DNA of 64,000 bases from Bdellovibrionales bacterium (GTDB lineage: Bacteria > Bdellovibrionota > UBA1018), in NCBI GenBank assembly GCA_947380295.1, contig CANCQK010000002.1:136557-200556 (forward strand). The letters run 5' to 3'. Made by a program: the position numbers and the translations under genes. The notes below the pieces were generated by a model. That model was not told the origin of the DNA and did no database searches. It saw nothing but the letters and a program-made list of their open reading frames with translations. This document shows, one piece after another, positions 1-7,825 of the stretch (positions are counted from its first letter, which is position 1; the number at the start of each line of letters is the position of its first letter).

Positions 1-255
1 CGCGTGAGACTGGCGTCGAGAGTGAGGCCGCCGTCATCGAGATGAATTGCAGTCGGACGCGCACGATGCTTTTCTTGGGAGAAAACTAAAGCCAAGCGAG
101 TCTCGACTCCAGACTTGATCACTCCACTTTGCTCGATCACGATGACGTACGAGGTGGAGTGATATCTTTAATTTAAACACTTTATAGCTCCTCAGGCCGT
201 CTCGTGATAGAGTCCGACCAAATTTGATTATTATTGGATCGGGAGTTGTTAAGTC
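1..255. other. Left window edge and rlmL upstream region
   Basis: No complete gene is visible here. On the + strand, the frame starting at base 3 stays open to a TAA at 87-89 and could be the last 28 codons of a gene cut by the window edge. The opposite strand is also open from about base 140 to the edge, so I cannot decide which strand is coding. The rest is an inverted repeat (118-163) and an AT-rich stretch (164-195) before rlmL. Confidence 0.3.
118..163. repeat. Imperfectly spaced inverted repeat, possible terminator
   Basis: ATCACTCCAC at 118-127 is the exact reverse complement of 154-163, with a 26-base spacer, and is followed by an AT-rich stretch. It could end a transcript entering from the left, but there is no proper T-run. 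The assignment as a terminator is a guess. Confidence 0.3.
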
Positions 256-1404
256 ATGAGTTCAGAGAATTATCAGTTTTTCGCTACGACCCCTTTGGGG
301 ATGGAAACCCTCTTAGCTCAAGAGCTTGAACAGATGGGTGCGCCATCAGTGAAAATGGTTCGAGCAGGTGCACACTTTACTGGAAAGTTGGAAATTGCCC
401 TTCGAGCCTGTCTTTGGTCTCGGATTGCGAGCCGAATTTTGCTCCCCCTCAAAACGTTTCGTGCTGAAAACCCGGATCAGCTTTATGCGGGTGTGCGATC
501 CATTCATTGGTCAGATCATCTGACTTGTAACGACACTTTGGCGGTGGATTTTTCTACATCTAAGTCGAAGATCACTCATTCTCATTATGGTGCTTTGAAG
601 GTTAAGGACGCGATTGTCGACCAATTTCGGACCCTCCAGGGAAGTCGTCCTTCCGTCGATCCCGTTCGGCCCAGCTTAAGAATTAATGTTTACCTTTCCA
701 ATGACGAGGCAACTGTAAGCCTGGATCTCTCTGGAGATAGCCTGCATAAACGTGGCTACCGGCAAGAAGGGGTTGCAGCTCCTTTGAAGGAAAATCTCGC
801 GGCTGCTCTGCTTCAAACTGCAGGCTGGCCAAAAGATCCCTCTTTTGCTTTTTTGGACCCGATGTGTGGTTCGGGTACCTTGCCAATTGAGGCAGCCTGG
901 ATGGCTGCTCATCGGGCTCCGGGAATGACTCGCACTTACTTTGGATTTACGGGGTGGCAGGGGCATGTTCCCACCGTCTGGAAAAGACTCTTGGAAGAAG
1001 CTCGTGATCTTGAAATTAAGGACCGAAAAAAGCTGCCTAGGATTGTTGGGTATGACCAAGACTTTCGCGTGGTCCGTGCCGCACTTGAAAACGTCGAGAA
1101 GGCTGGCCTCAGAGGCCTAGTGCACATTGAAAAGCGAGATGTGAGCGCCTGTGAGCGAATCGCCGACCAGGGTTTGCTCCTCGTCAATCCTCCTTACGGC
1201 GAGCGTTTAGGCGAGGTGGAGGCCCTCAAGCCCCTTTATAAAGGGTTGGGAGATCTCCTGAAGCAGAAGTTTAAGGGTTGGGAAGGGTATATTTTCACTG
1301 GGAGTCCTGATCTCGCCAAAGTGATCGGACTTAAAGCGGCTCGACGCCATGTTTTGTTTAACGGACCTATCGAGTGTCGCCTTCTTCGGTACGAACTTTA
1401 CTGA
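256..1404 (+). CDS. rlmL: 23S rRNA guanine-N2 methyltransferase, RlmL/THUMP type
   Basis: This is a THUMP-domain class I methyltransferase of the RlmL/YcbY family, which makes m2G in 23S rRNA (position 2445 in E. coli). The N-terminal ~190 residues have the family's opening (FFATTPLGMETLLAQEL) and THUMP-like sequence. The catalytic half has the SAM loop DPMCGSGTLPIEAAW near residue 202 and the substrate-base motif NPPYGERLG near residue 311. At 382 residues it matches single-domain family members; the RlmK half fused to it in E. coli is absent. An ATG follows a GGGAG-like site. The family is clear, but which guanine it modifies is inferred. Confidence 0.9.
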   Translation: MSSENYQFFATTPLGMETLLAQELEQMGAPSVKMVRAGAHFTGKLEIALRACLWSRIASRILLPLKTFRAENPDQLYAGVRSIHWSDHLTCNDTLAVDFSTSKSKITHSHYGALKVKDAIVDQFRTLQGSRPSVDPVRPSLRINVYLSNDEATVSLDLSGDSLHKRGYRQEGVAAPLKENLAAALLQTAGWPKDPSFAFLDPMCGSGTLPIEAAWMAAHRAPGMTRTYFGFTGWQGHVPTVWKRLLEEARDLEIKDRKKLPRIVGYDQDFRVVRAALENVEKAGLRGLVHIEKRDVSACERIADQGLLLVNPPYGERLGEVEALKPLYKGLGDLLKQKFKGWEGYIFTGSPDLAKVIGLKAARRHVLFNGPIECRLLRYELY

Positions 1405-1465
1405 GGGGCTGCCGCCGTAGAGATCAAGCTTTGTTACTCGATTGAAATCTGTTAAATCTCTCCCT

Positions 1466-2035
1466 ATGGAACAAAACAACTGGGTTGGAGAGGCTGCCAT
1501 CGACCGTGAGTCGGAAATCCGCTTAACACAAATGGCTGAGAGGGACGACGTGATTTCGAACCGAGTGAACGGCGTCAAACTCATTTTGATTGTCCTTTCT
1601 TCTCGTGGCATGGTCTACGATATCGAATCGCTTCGTCAAAAAGTGCTTTTATCCTATCCCGACGCAGCAGTTTTTTTTCAAACCACTGACGGCAAACCCG
1701 TAGGTACTGCTGCTCCGAAGTCTGTGGATCTTTTGATCGATTTTACAGGCCCTCGACAACGCCAGGCGATGTTCCATGCCCTCGGCCTGAAAAGAAGGGC
1801 TCGCTTTACAGTAGGTCGCAATTCAGGGATGTTCCGTAAAAAAGTCTACGACCGTATTTATGACGAAATGTCAGACCCAGGAAACATGCCCGAAGAGCTT
1901 TTAAAAAGAGAACGATTTGTTCAGAAACAGGTTTTAAATCTTGCTGGGATTGCCTTTGTTCAGGCCGGTGAAGTTTCACCGGATCTTGGAAAGTCGATCG
2001 CTCTTGAATTGCCCGGAATTAAGGGGCTCGCCTAG
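1466..2035 (+). CDS. Hypothetical protein, no recognised family
   Basis: This is a protein of about 189 residues that I do not recognise. It is rich in charged residues, has no signal peptide or membrane segment, and has a regular alternation of hydrophobic and polar residues that suggests a globular cytosolic fold. The region around residues 80-125 (LLIDFTGPRQRQAMF, then KRRARFTVGRNSGMFRKK) is notably basic and could bind nucleic acid. The frame opens at a TTG at 1442, but the ATG at 1466 is the more natural start. It lies between rlmL and resB on the same strand and may share their transcript. Confidence 0.7.
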   Translation: MEQNNWVGEAAIDRESEIRLTQMAERDDVISNRVNGVKLILIVLSSRGMVYDIESLRQKVLLSYPDAAVFFQTTDGKPVGTAAPKSVDLLIDFTGPRQRQAMFHALGLKRRARFTVGRNSGMFRKKVYDRIYDEMSDPGNMPEELLKRERFVQKQVLNLAGIAFVQAGEVSPDLGKSIALELPGIKGLA

Positions 2036-2060
2036 TTCGCGAGTCTGTTAGGTTTTTGAA

Positions 2061-3548
2061 ATGCAGAAAACTGAAGTCGCTGAGTCACGGTTTTGGATCC
2101 TAGCGGATCAACTTTTTCGTTTCCTTTGTTCGCTGAAAATAGCTGTGATTATTATTCTCACTTTAGCTGTTGCTCTGGCAACAGCAACGGTTTTGGAGTC
2201 GCTTTACGACACGGCGACTGCCCAGTATTGGGTTTATCACGCGCGATGGTTTGAACTCAATCTGGTGATGCTCGGTGTAAATATTTTCTGTGTAGCGATG
2301 AGTCGCATGCCCTGGAAGTTGAAGCACACTCCTTTTCTGTTGGCTCATCTGGGGATTATCCTTTTGCTAGTGGGTTCGTGGGTTACTCAGCGCAAAGGGA
2401 TTGACGGCAATCTTAGAGTTAGCGAAGGTGACGCAGAGAGTGTTGTCGAGCTGGATCAGTCTCTTTTGGTGGTGGTCGATCAGGATCGGGTCAGTTCCAT
2501 GACGATCCCCTGGATTCCACCAGGTGTGAAGTTCAGTCCTATTTCGACCTCAGGCAGAAATTTTCCTACGAATTTAACTGTCGATCAATGGGTGACTCAC
2601 GCTGACCCTGAAGTCCGTTTTATTCCTAGGCCTACTGAGGAACCAAAACAAAATCTTGTGGCACTCCGCCTTTTGGTGGCAGGTGGACCGATGCGTATTT
2701 CTCAGGACATCTGGCTCTGGGAAGGTGCACCTCAGTGGAAAGAAGTTCAGGCAGGTCCTGCGCGATTTTTTCTCTCCCGTCGCAAAATTGAGGATGATGG
2801 AAAACCTGGCCCTTGGCTAGGTGTTGAGATTCAGGACGGTCGTTTGGGCTATGTTGCAAAGTCCTCAGATGGAAAGTTCATCCGTGGTTTTTTAAGTCAA
2901 AAAGAGGGCATTACCGGAAAAGTGATCCGGCCCGGATGGAAAGGCGACGTCACCTTGACTGTTCAAGAGTGGATTGCCGACTCAAAAATTAATGTAGAGT
3001 ATCGACCCGCTCGAATTCAGTATGGACCTCAAGCCCCATCATCAGCGATTCGGGTAGTCGGATCTCAAGGTGAAAATGTCTGGCTTGGCCTAGGAGAGCG
3101 CGCGGTTCTTCATTCAGGACAAAAGGAAGTCAGTGTCGGGTATTTCCCGAGGCGCGTGGTATTGCCCTTTTCGGTTCGACTCGATCGCTTTGAGGTTGAG
3201 CACGATCCCGGGACCAATCGCCCTGCTGCCTATTCATCTCAGGTGACCGTTGTGGGCGCTGGAGAGGATCGTAAAGCCACAATTAGCATGAACGAACCGC
3301 TCGATATGAAGGGTTATAGTATTTATCAAGCGAGTTATGAGGATGCACAGCCTCGTCCCGTCACGTCAATTTTTTCGGTCAATCAAGATCCAGGTCGAGG
3401 GCTGAAATACTTAGGTTCGCTTCTGATTGTATTAGGCTCAATCCTTTTATCTGCAGAAAAATATAGAAAGAAATCAAACGCAAAGGCCGAGGCTGCGTCA
3501 AAGGTCAATGCGGACCTTTCCGATGCGAGTGCTGAGGTCGGTGTTTGA
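2061..3548 (+). CDS. resB: Cytochrome c biogenesis protein ResB/Ccs1
   Basis: This is the ResB/Ccs1 component of system II cytochrome c maturation, which works with CcsA to hold haem and apocytochrome c in reduced form on the outer face of the inner membrane. Predicted membrane segments lie near residues 25-46, 60-80 and 90-108, with the last near 455-470 (YLGSLLIVLGSILL). Between them is a large periplasmic domain of about 340 residues, the standard ResB topology. The phrase MKGYSIYQASY near residue 415 is typical of the family. The stop overlaps the earliest possible start of ccsA, so the two form a translationally coupled pair. The call is strong. Confidence 0.92.
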   Translation: MQKTEVAESRFWILADQLFRFLCSLKIAVIIILTLAVALATATVLESLYDTATAQYWVYHARWFELNLVMLGVNIFCVAMSRMPWKLKHTPFLLAHLGIILLLVGSWVTQRKGIDGNLRVSEGDAESVVELDQSLLVVVDQDRVSSMTIPWIPPGVKFSPISTSGRNFPTNLTVDQWVTHADPEVRFIPRPTEEPKQNLVALRLLVAGGPMRISQDIWLWEGAPQWKEVQAGPARFFLSRRKIEDDGKPGPWLGVEIQDGRLGYVAKSSDGKFIRGFLSQKEGITGKVIRPGWKGDVTLTVQEWIADSKINVEYRPARIQYGPQAPSSAIRVVGSQGENVWLGLGERAVLHSGQKEVSVGYFPRRVVLPFSVRLDRFEVEHDPGTNRPAAYSSQVTVVGAGEDRKATISMNEPLDMKGYSIYQASYEDAQPRPVTSIFSVNQDPGRGLKYLGSLLIVLGSILLSAEKYRKKSNAKAEAASKVNADLSDASAEVGV

Positions 3549-3562
3549 AGCGAGGGTCATTT

Positions 3563-5296
3563 ATGATGAGTAATTCGATTTTTAAAGGAACTTGGGTCGC
3601 TCTAGTTCTAGCGATGAATCTGGTGGCACCTCAGTGGGTACAAAGTGCTGAAGTGGATTCTTCGGCTCACGTTCAGAGTGCGCCGGCTTCAAGTGATCCT
3701 GTATTGCCTCATGTGGCGCCCCATCGGGGTTGGTCCTTTAAAGAACTTGGCCTGACTCCAACTCTGAGCGGAGGGAGGCTCAAACCGTTTGATTCGTTTG
3801 CTCGAGAAACGGTTTTGTTCGAAACGGGCTCTCGTAAGTTCGAAAGTTGGGAGCCGCTGGACCTCTTGTTTTCTTGGATTGCGTTTCCAACCTACTGGGA
3901 AACTCGCAACTGGATCAAAATTTCCCGTGACGATGTCAAACGACAGCTGGGTTTAGACGAATCGCGGATGATCTTTTCTCCTGATGAGCTTCTGAAAAAT
4001 TCAATTTTGGCTCAATATGCCGAACAAATGGAGCGCAAAGAGCCAGGCTCGATGCCTCCGGGCGCCGAGAAAAATAACCCGCGAGAGCAGGAGCTGAGAA
4101 CCGTTCTAGATAAGATCAGTCTTTTTCACGGTTTAGTGACCGGACGAAGCTGGTTGTTAGTTCCCAAAGTCTCGGCCGAAGGTTGGGGCAACCTTTTGGA
4201 GCACACCCCTGATGCGGTACCCATTCAGAAAAGCTTCATCCAGCTTCTGAAAGCTTACCAGTCCGGAGATCAAACTGAGTTTGAAGGAGTGTCCAAACAA
4301 CTGAGGCAGCAGGTTCAAAGTGCTGCTCCTGGATTTGACTCCAGCACTCAAAGCAAAATGGAGGCTGAGCACCTCTACCAACAGTTTCGACCCTTCCTTT
4401 ACGCTTGGGTGTTTTATTTGATCGCTGCAATTGCTTGGGTTTTCAGTACTGTTTTGAAAAACTCAAACTCACTCAAAGCGAGCGTAGCTCTCGGCTACAC
4501 GGCTTCGGTGATTGCTTTTGTCAGTCACAGTGTCGGATTTGGTTTGCGTTGTTTTATTGCTGGACGCCCTCCAGTGACCAATATGTACGAGTCTGTCATC
4601 TGGGTCAGCTTGGGTGTTATGGTTTTTGCCTGGATTTTGTACGGGATCCAGAGGAATAAGACTCTTCTCAGCGTAGCCAGTTTTTTGGCCTGTTTTGGCC
4701 TGGTCGCAGGGGATGCTGCTCCAGCCATCTTAGATCCCTCGATTAATCCTCTCGTTCCAGTCTTGCGCAGTAACTACTGGCTCACCGTGCACGTTCTGAC
4801 GATCACTCTGGGTTACGCCGCGTTCGCATTGACTTTTGGTTTAGCGAATGTCGCCCTTTTTCAGATTGCCCGCCGGGCAGCAAAACAGAAAATTCTTGCC
4901 GTGAATCAACTCACCTATCGCTCCATGCAGTTCGGTGTAGTCTTCATCGCCGCAGGAACCATTCTCGGCGGAGTTTGGGCAGACTACTCCTGGGGTCGAT
5001 TCTGGGGCTGGGATCCAAAGGAAGTCTGGGCACTGATTACATTGCTTTGCTATTTGGTGATTCTCCATGGTCGATACACCAACTGGATGGGACCATTTGG
5101 CTTCGCGGTGGGCTCTGCTGTGAGCTTTATGTCGGTCGTGATGGCCTGGTATGGGGTGAATTTCATTCTCGGTGCCGGACTCCACTCGTATGGGTTCTCC
5201 ACGGGGGGTACCCCATGGGTGCTCGGCTTTGTCGTCGCTGAACTCGTTTATGTTGCTGCTACAGCACTGGTTCATCGGCGCGCGACGTCGAAGTAG
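3563..5296 (+). CDS. ccsA: Cytochrome c assembly protein CcsA/ResC, with periplasmic extension
   Basis: This is the haem-handling subunit of system II cytochrome c maturation. The C-terminal ~300 residues are a multi-helix membrane domain with the WWD haem motif WADYSWGRFWGWDPKEVWA and conserved histidines (SHSVGFG, LTVHVLT, HSYG). The N-terminal ~270 residues are a signal-like segment ending near VQSAEV, then a soluble, presumably periplasmic domain, as seen in long CcsA proteins of some proteobacteria. The frame is open from a TTG at 3545 inside resB, but the ATG at 3563 has a GAGG site at the right distance. It is co-transcribed with resB. Family certain, exact start less so. Confidence 0.92.
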   Translation: MMSNSIFKGTWVALVLAMNLVAPQWVQSAEVDSSAHVQSAPASSDPVLPHVAPHRGWSFKELGLTPTLSGGRLKPFDSFARETVLFETGSRKFESWEPLDLLFSWIAFPTYWETRNWIKISRDDVKRQLGLDESRMIFSPDELLKNSILAQYAEQMERKEPGSMPPGAEKNNPREQELRTVLDKISLFHGLVTGRSWLLVPKVSAEGWGNLLEHTPDAVPIQKSFIQLLKAYQSGDQTEFEGVSKQLRQQVQSAAPGFDSSTQSKMEAEHLYQQFRPFLYAWVFYLIAAIAWVFSTVLKNSNSLKASVALGYTASVIAFVSHSVGFGLRCFIAGRPPVTNMYESVIWVSLGVMVFAWILYGIQRNKTLLSVASFLACFGLVAGDAAPAILDPSINPLVPVLRSNYWLTVHVLTITLGYAAFALTFGLANVALFQIARRAAKQKILAVNQLTYRSMQFGVVFIAAGTILGGVWADYSWGRFWGWDPKEVWALITLLCYLVILHGRYTNWMGPFGFAVGSAVSFMSVVMAWYGVNFILGAGLHSYGFSTGGTPWVLGFVVAELVYVAATALVHRRATSK

Positions 5297-5357
5297 TTGT
5301 TTTTGGAATCTAGAGCGTAGCTTCGCCCGTGGAGCCTGATGGGCGCTGGGATTCAGG

Positions 5358-5385
5358 GACCCGCATCCTTGCAAGAATACGGGTC
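5358..5385 (+). terminator. Stem-loop after ccsA
   Basis: GACCCG (5358-5363) pairs with CGGGTC (5380-5385), and the interior can pair further around CTTGCAAG. No T-run follows, so it is a weak candidate terminator or an mRNA 3' end stabiliser for the resB-ccsA transcript. Confidence 0.4.
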
Positions 5386-5534
5386 TGGGTTCATGATTCT
5401 TAAGGAAACGGCAATACTGTTCCTACATGTCGAACTTATAGTCACTTGAGCATGTCATATGCAAAAGGCTTAAGTTTTTTGCCTAGAATCCGGAAGAAGC
5501 TACTGAAATTATTACATTATAGTTAATAAATTAT

Positions 5535-5551
5535 TTGGCACACTTTCTGCT
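5535..5551 (+). promoter_or_regulatory. Possible sigma-54 (RpoN) promoter
   Basis: TTGGCACACTTTCTGCT has the -24 GG and -12 GC of RpoN promoters exactly ten bases apart; against TGGCAC-N5-TTGC[AT] there is one mismatch (CTGCT). Transcription would begin about 12 bases past the GC, leaving a leader of roughly 50 bases before the GTG at 5613. No activator site was identified. It rests on sequence match only. Confidence 0.4.
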
Positions 5552-5612
5552 TTTTCTCAGGCTAATGCAAGCCGATCATAGTCCCGAATTGCAAGTGCAT
5601 TGGGAGTGAGAG

Positions 5613-7553
5613 GTGAAAGCCTTGAGAAGGAGTAGGTCATTGTTTAAACAATTGAGTTTAAAAAAATTGAGTCTCTTAGTCATCGCTGTCACCCATCTTT
5701 TGTTCTTGAAAGTGGGTCATAGCAATGAGAATACCTCGCAATTTCTTGCAGACCGGCCTTCTCACAAAGGATATCCTGGTAGCAGTCAAGACTATGCTAC
5801 TGCTATTCCAAATGTTTTTGATTTCACCACTCAATCTCATGGGAAAACTGAGGAACAGGTACGAAAGACGTTGGCTACTTTAGTCAAGACGCTACGTATT
5901 CCTGTAGTAATTGAAAACGGGAAGCATGCATCAACCTCTCTCACTGAAGCTTTAGAATTGATCAGGAAGAGCGATCCCGCAATCTCTCTTAAGATCGAGG
6001 GACAATCGGCTGCGCACATTTTTGGAATGTTCCATAAGCTGGTTTTTGATCGCAAGCAGCTTGATCCAATGAAGGATACCCATCAGATCTTGGTCGACCT
6101 TCAGGCGGAGCTATTGGTTGCACCACTAGAACCGGGTCGATATGCAGATGTGTTCGGGGTGGAAACACCGATTCACCTAAAATTGAATTCATCACATTCT
6201 TCAGCAGATTTGTTGAGTGAAAAGAGCAAGTCTTTGTCTGACCTACTTTTCTCCGCTCGCAAACACCTTGCATCAAATGAGGGCGACTACGAGGCTGAAA
6301 CTCGCGCTACATTACTGAAGCAATTACCCATTGGGTCCGTGAGCTGCAGCCCCAGTGAAGATCGAGATCGTAAAGGTGATTTTTCTTTGGAGTTGTCATC
6401 AGGTTCGATTTACGACAAAGAGGGTAAGCGTAACATCTTGAGTGAATGGATTCGTGGAACGTATCCAATCTCCGAAATTCAGCTGGAAAAATCGGCTGAC
6501 CCTCAATTTATCCAAAACTTAGGCGTATTACTAGAGATTCCCTATCTTAAAATCGATCAAAAATCACGTGCTCGGGTCGAAACTCGCCTACGGAAGATTC
6601 TTGCTTCAATTTCGACTGCGGACCGGGGAAAGCTTATTGAATTCAAACAAGCTTTTGAGTCAGCTCTAGAAAATGCCCGATTCGGAGGTGGAGCAAATCG
6701 ACTTTTAGACTCTCATGATCCGATTGACGCACTTCTCGGTAAAATTGCCAAAGACCTCACAATTCAGCTCAGCGAGAAGCGCCCTATTGTTCCACGCTAT
6801 GCCACGGAAAGCCCGAACTTTGGATCTCAAACAAATTTAGATACAACAAAAGTAGATCCTTTTTTGGTGCAGAAGGATCAAATTGCCAAGGCCGGTATTC
6901 AGGATGGCTTCGTGGTCTTTCATGGCACCACCACCGCAAACATTGCATACAATATCGCTCGGAATGGCCCAATCTTGGCCGGAACATCGGATGGATCTGG
7001 GTGTGATTCATTGTCCGTATTTTATACGAGCCCATCCTTTCAACAGTCGTACTGTTATGGAGAGACTATCTGGAGAGGGTCACTTCCTACCGTGCTTACG
7101 ATCAAATGCCACCCCGGCGCAGATTATAAAATTTTTGACCAAAGTGCCCTAGATGCCAAATTTATATCAGATGGAGTGGATTCCCTTGAAAAGTTTAGAG
7201 CCCATCCTTTATCGAATCTTTACACTCAGACGCCAGAAGGCCCGAGTCTCGATACAAAAGCGCTAGCTAAAAGACATGGTGTTCACGCTCATGTGAATCA
7301 GTTAGAATTTTTATCAAAGCTGTCTACAGATGGAAAAACAAGAAACTGCGAAGAGTTCCATTTAATCAAGCTGGACCACGCCCAGTTCCCAGATGGTATT
7401 GCAAACATTTTGAGAGAAAATATGAGATGGTTGGGAGATAAAAGTTGCGGTTCAAGTGCCGGCAACGAGCTTTCAAATGAAACAAGAAAAGCCATCGAGA
7501 GATTCGAGAAAATTTTGAAATATTTCCAGAGTGAAAGGGGCGGAGCTCTGTAG
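5613..7553 (+). CDS. Secreted protein with ADP-ribosyltransferase-like (H-Y-E) C-terminal domain
   Basis: A GTG start after GGGAGTGAGAG opens with a basic N-terminus and hydrophobic segment (residues ~17-35), a signal peptide. Residues ~40-420 match nothing I know. From ~430 the sequence has the landmarks of PARP-type ADP-ribosyltransferases: FHGTTTANIAYNIARNG with His437 (NAD-binding HG[TS] strand), SVFYTSPSF with Tyr471, and CEEFHLIKL with Glu580/581, a good fit to the catalytic Glu strand. The H, Y and E order and the Glu context match the H-Y-E clade. Several cysteines suit an exported protein. Expected activity is transfer of ADP-ribose to a target in the periplasm, prey or host. The target is unknown, and enzymatic competence is inferred. 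Confidence 0.65.
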   Translation: MKALRRSRSLFKQLSLKKLSLLVIAVTHLLFLKVGHSNENTSQFLADRPSHKGYPGSSQDYATAIPNVFDFTTQSHGKTEEQVRKTLATLVKTLRIPVVIENGKHASTSLTEALELIRKSDPAISLKIEGQSAAHIFGMFHKLVFDRKQLDPMKDTHQILVDLQAELLVAPLEPGRYADVFGVETPIHLKLNSSHSSADLLSEKSKSLSDLLFSARKHLASNEGDYEAETRATLLKQLPIGSVSCSPSEDRDRKGDFSLELSSGSIYDKEGKRNILSEWIRGTYPISEIQLEKSADPQFIQNLGVLLEIPYLKIDQKSRARVETRLRKILASISTADRGKLIEFKQAFESALENARFGGGANRLLDSHDPIDALLGKIAKDLTIQLSEKRPIVPRYATESPNFGSQTNLDTTKVDPFLVQKDQIAKAGIQDGFVVFHGTTTANIAYNIARNGPILAGTSDGSGCDSLSVFYTSPSFQQSYCYGETIWRGSLPTVLTIKCHPGADYKIFDQSALDAKFISDGVDSLEKFRAHPLSNLYTQTPEGPSLDTKALAKRHGVHAHVNQLEFLSKLSTDGKTRNCEEFHLIKLDHAQFPDGIANILRENMRWLGDKSCGSSAGNELSNETRKAIERFEKILKYFQSERGGAL

Positions 7554-7573
7554 TTTTTTGAGTGAGTCCAGAA

Positions 7574-7610
7574 TGACACGAAACTGTCACTTTTTGACAG
7601 TTTCGTGTCA
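7574..7610. repeat. Perfect 16-bp inverted repeat (stem-loop)
   Basis: TGACACGAAACTGTCA at 7574-7589 is the exact reverse complement of 7595-7610, with loop CTTTT. It lies just after the ART-like gene. Neither strand has a T-run on the exit side, so it is not a textbook terminator, though it could block 3' exonucleases. It may also be a mobile-element or protein-binding palindrome, since transposase debris follows at once. Confidence 0.75.
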
Positions 7611-7645
7611 TCCAAAAAAGTAGGAGAAGGAAAACGCGGGCTGGC

Positions 7646-7825
7646 TCAGTCCCTAATCTCTTTCGAAAAGTGAATGAGTTGAATTTTGGGTGTAGGGATT
7701 AAGGCCGCCAGTTTTTCCACGAACTCAAGATCAGTCACTGATCCGTTGGTCGAACAGGGCAAGTTCAGTGAGGTGCGGGTGGTAAACCTACTGGTGATGG
7801 CCCAAAGCTGGAAGAACTCACGGTG
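7646..7825 (-). pseudogene. IS91-family transposase remnant
   Basis: Read on the minus strand there is an open frame of about 59 codons bounded by stops on both sides. Its translation resembles the region of IS91-type transposases (Transposase_32) just after the HUH catalytic domain, normally a phrase like [LF]xFIxRLAALVPxPRxxLxRxHGV. Here it reads LEFVEKLAALIPTPKIQL then IHFSKEIRD and a stop. The rest of the element is absent, so it is a fragment. It abuts the 3' end of the DUF4143 gene, suggesting past insertion or deletion here. The identification is from memory of the family. Confidence 0.5.

Larger units (their letters stand above)
5297..5612. other. Intergenic region between ccsA and the ART-like gene
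   Basis: This gap of about 316 bases has a stem-loop early (5358-5385), probably at the end of the resB-ccsA transcript, then an AT-rich stretch with a sigma-54-like promoter at 5535-5551. I see no tRNA: the GGGTTC at 5387-5392 that resembles a T-arm has no matching cloverleaf. Confidence 0.5.

Noticed and set aside
4841-5374. A 177-codon open frame antisense to ccsA
   Set aside because: It is fully antisense to a conserved, well-identified gene, lacks any domain and its start has no Shine-Dalgarno site; it is a chance frame.
5386-5400. GGGTTCATGATTC resembling a tRNA T-arm
   Set aside because: No acceptor, D or anticodon arms match around it, so no tRNA is called.
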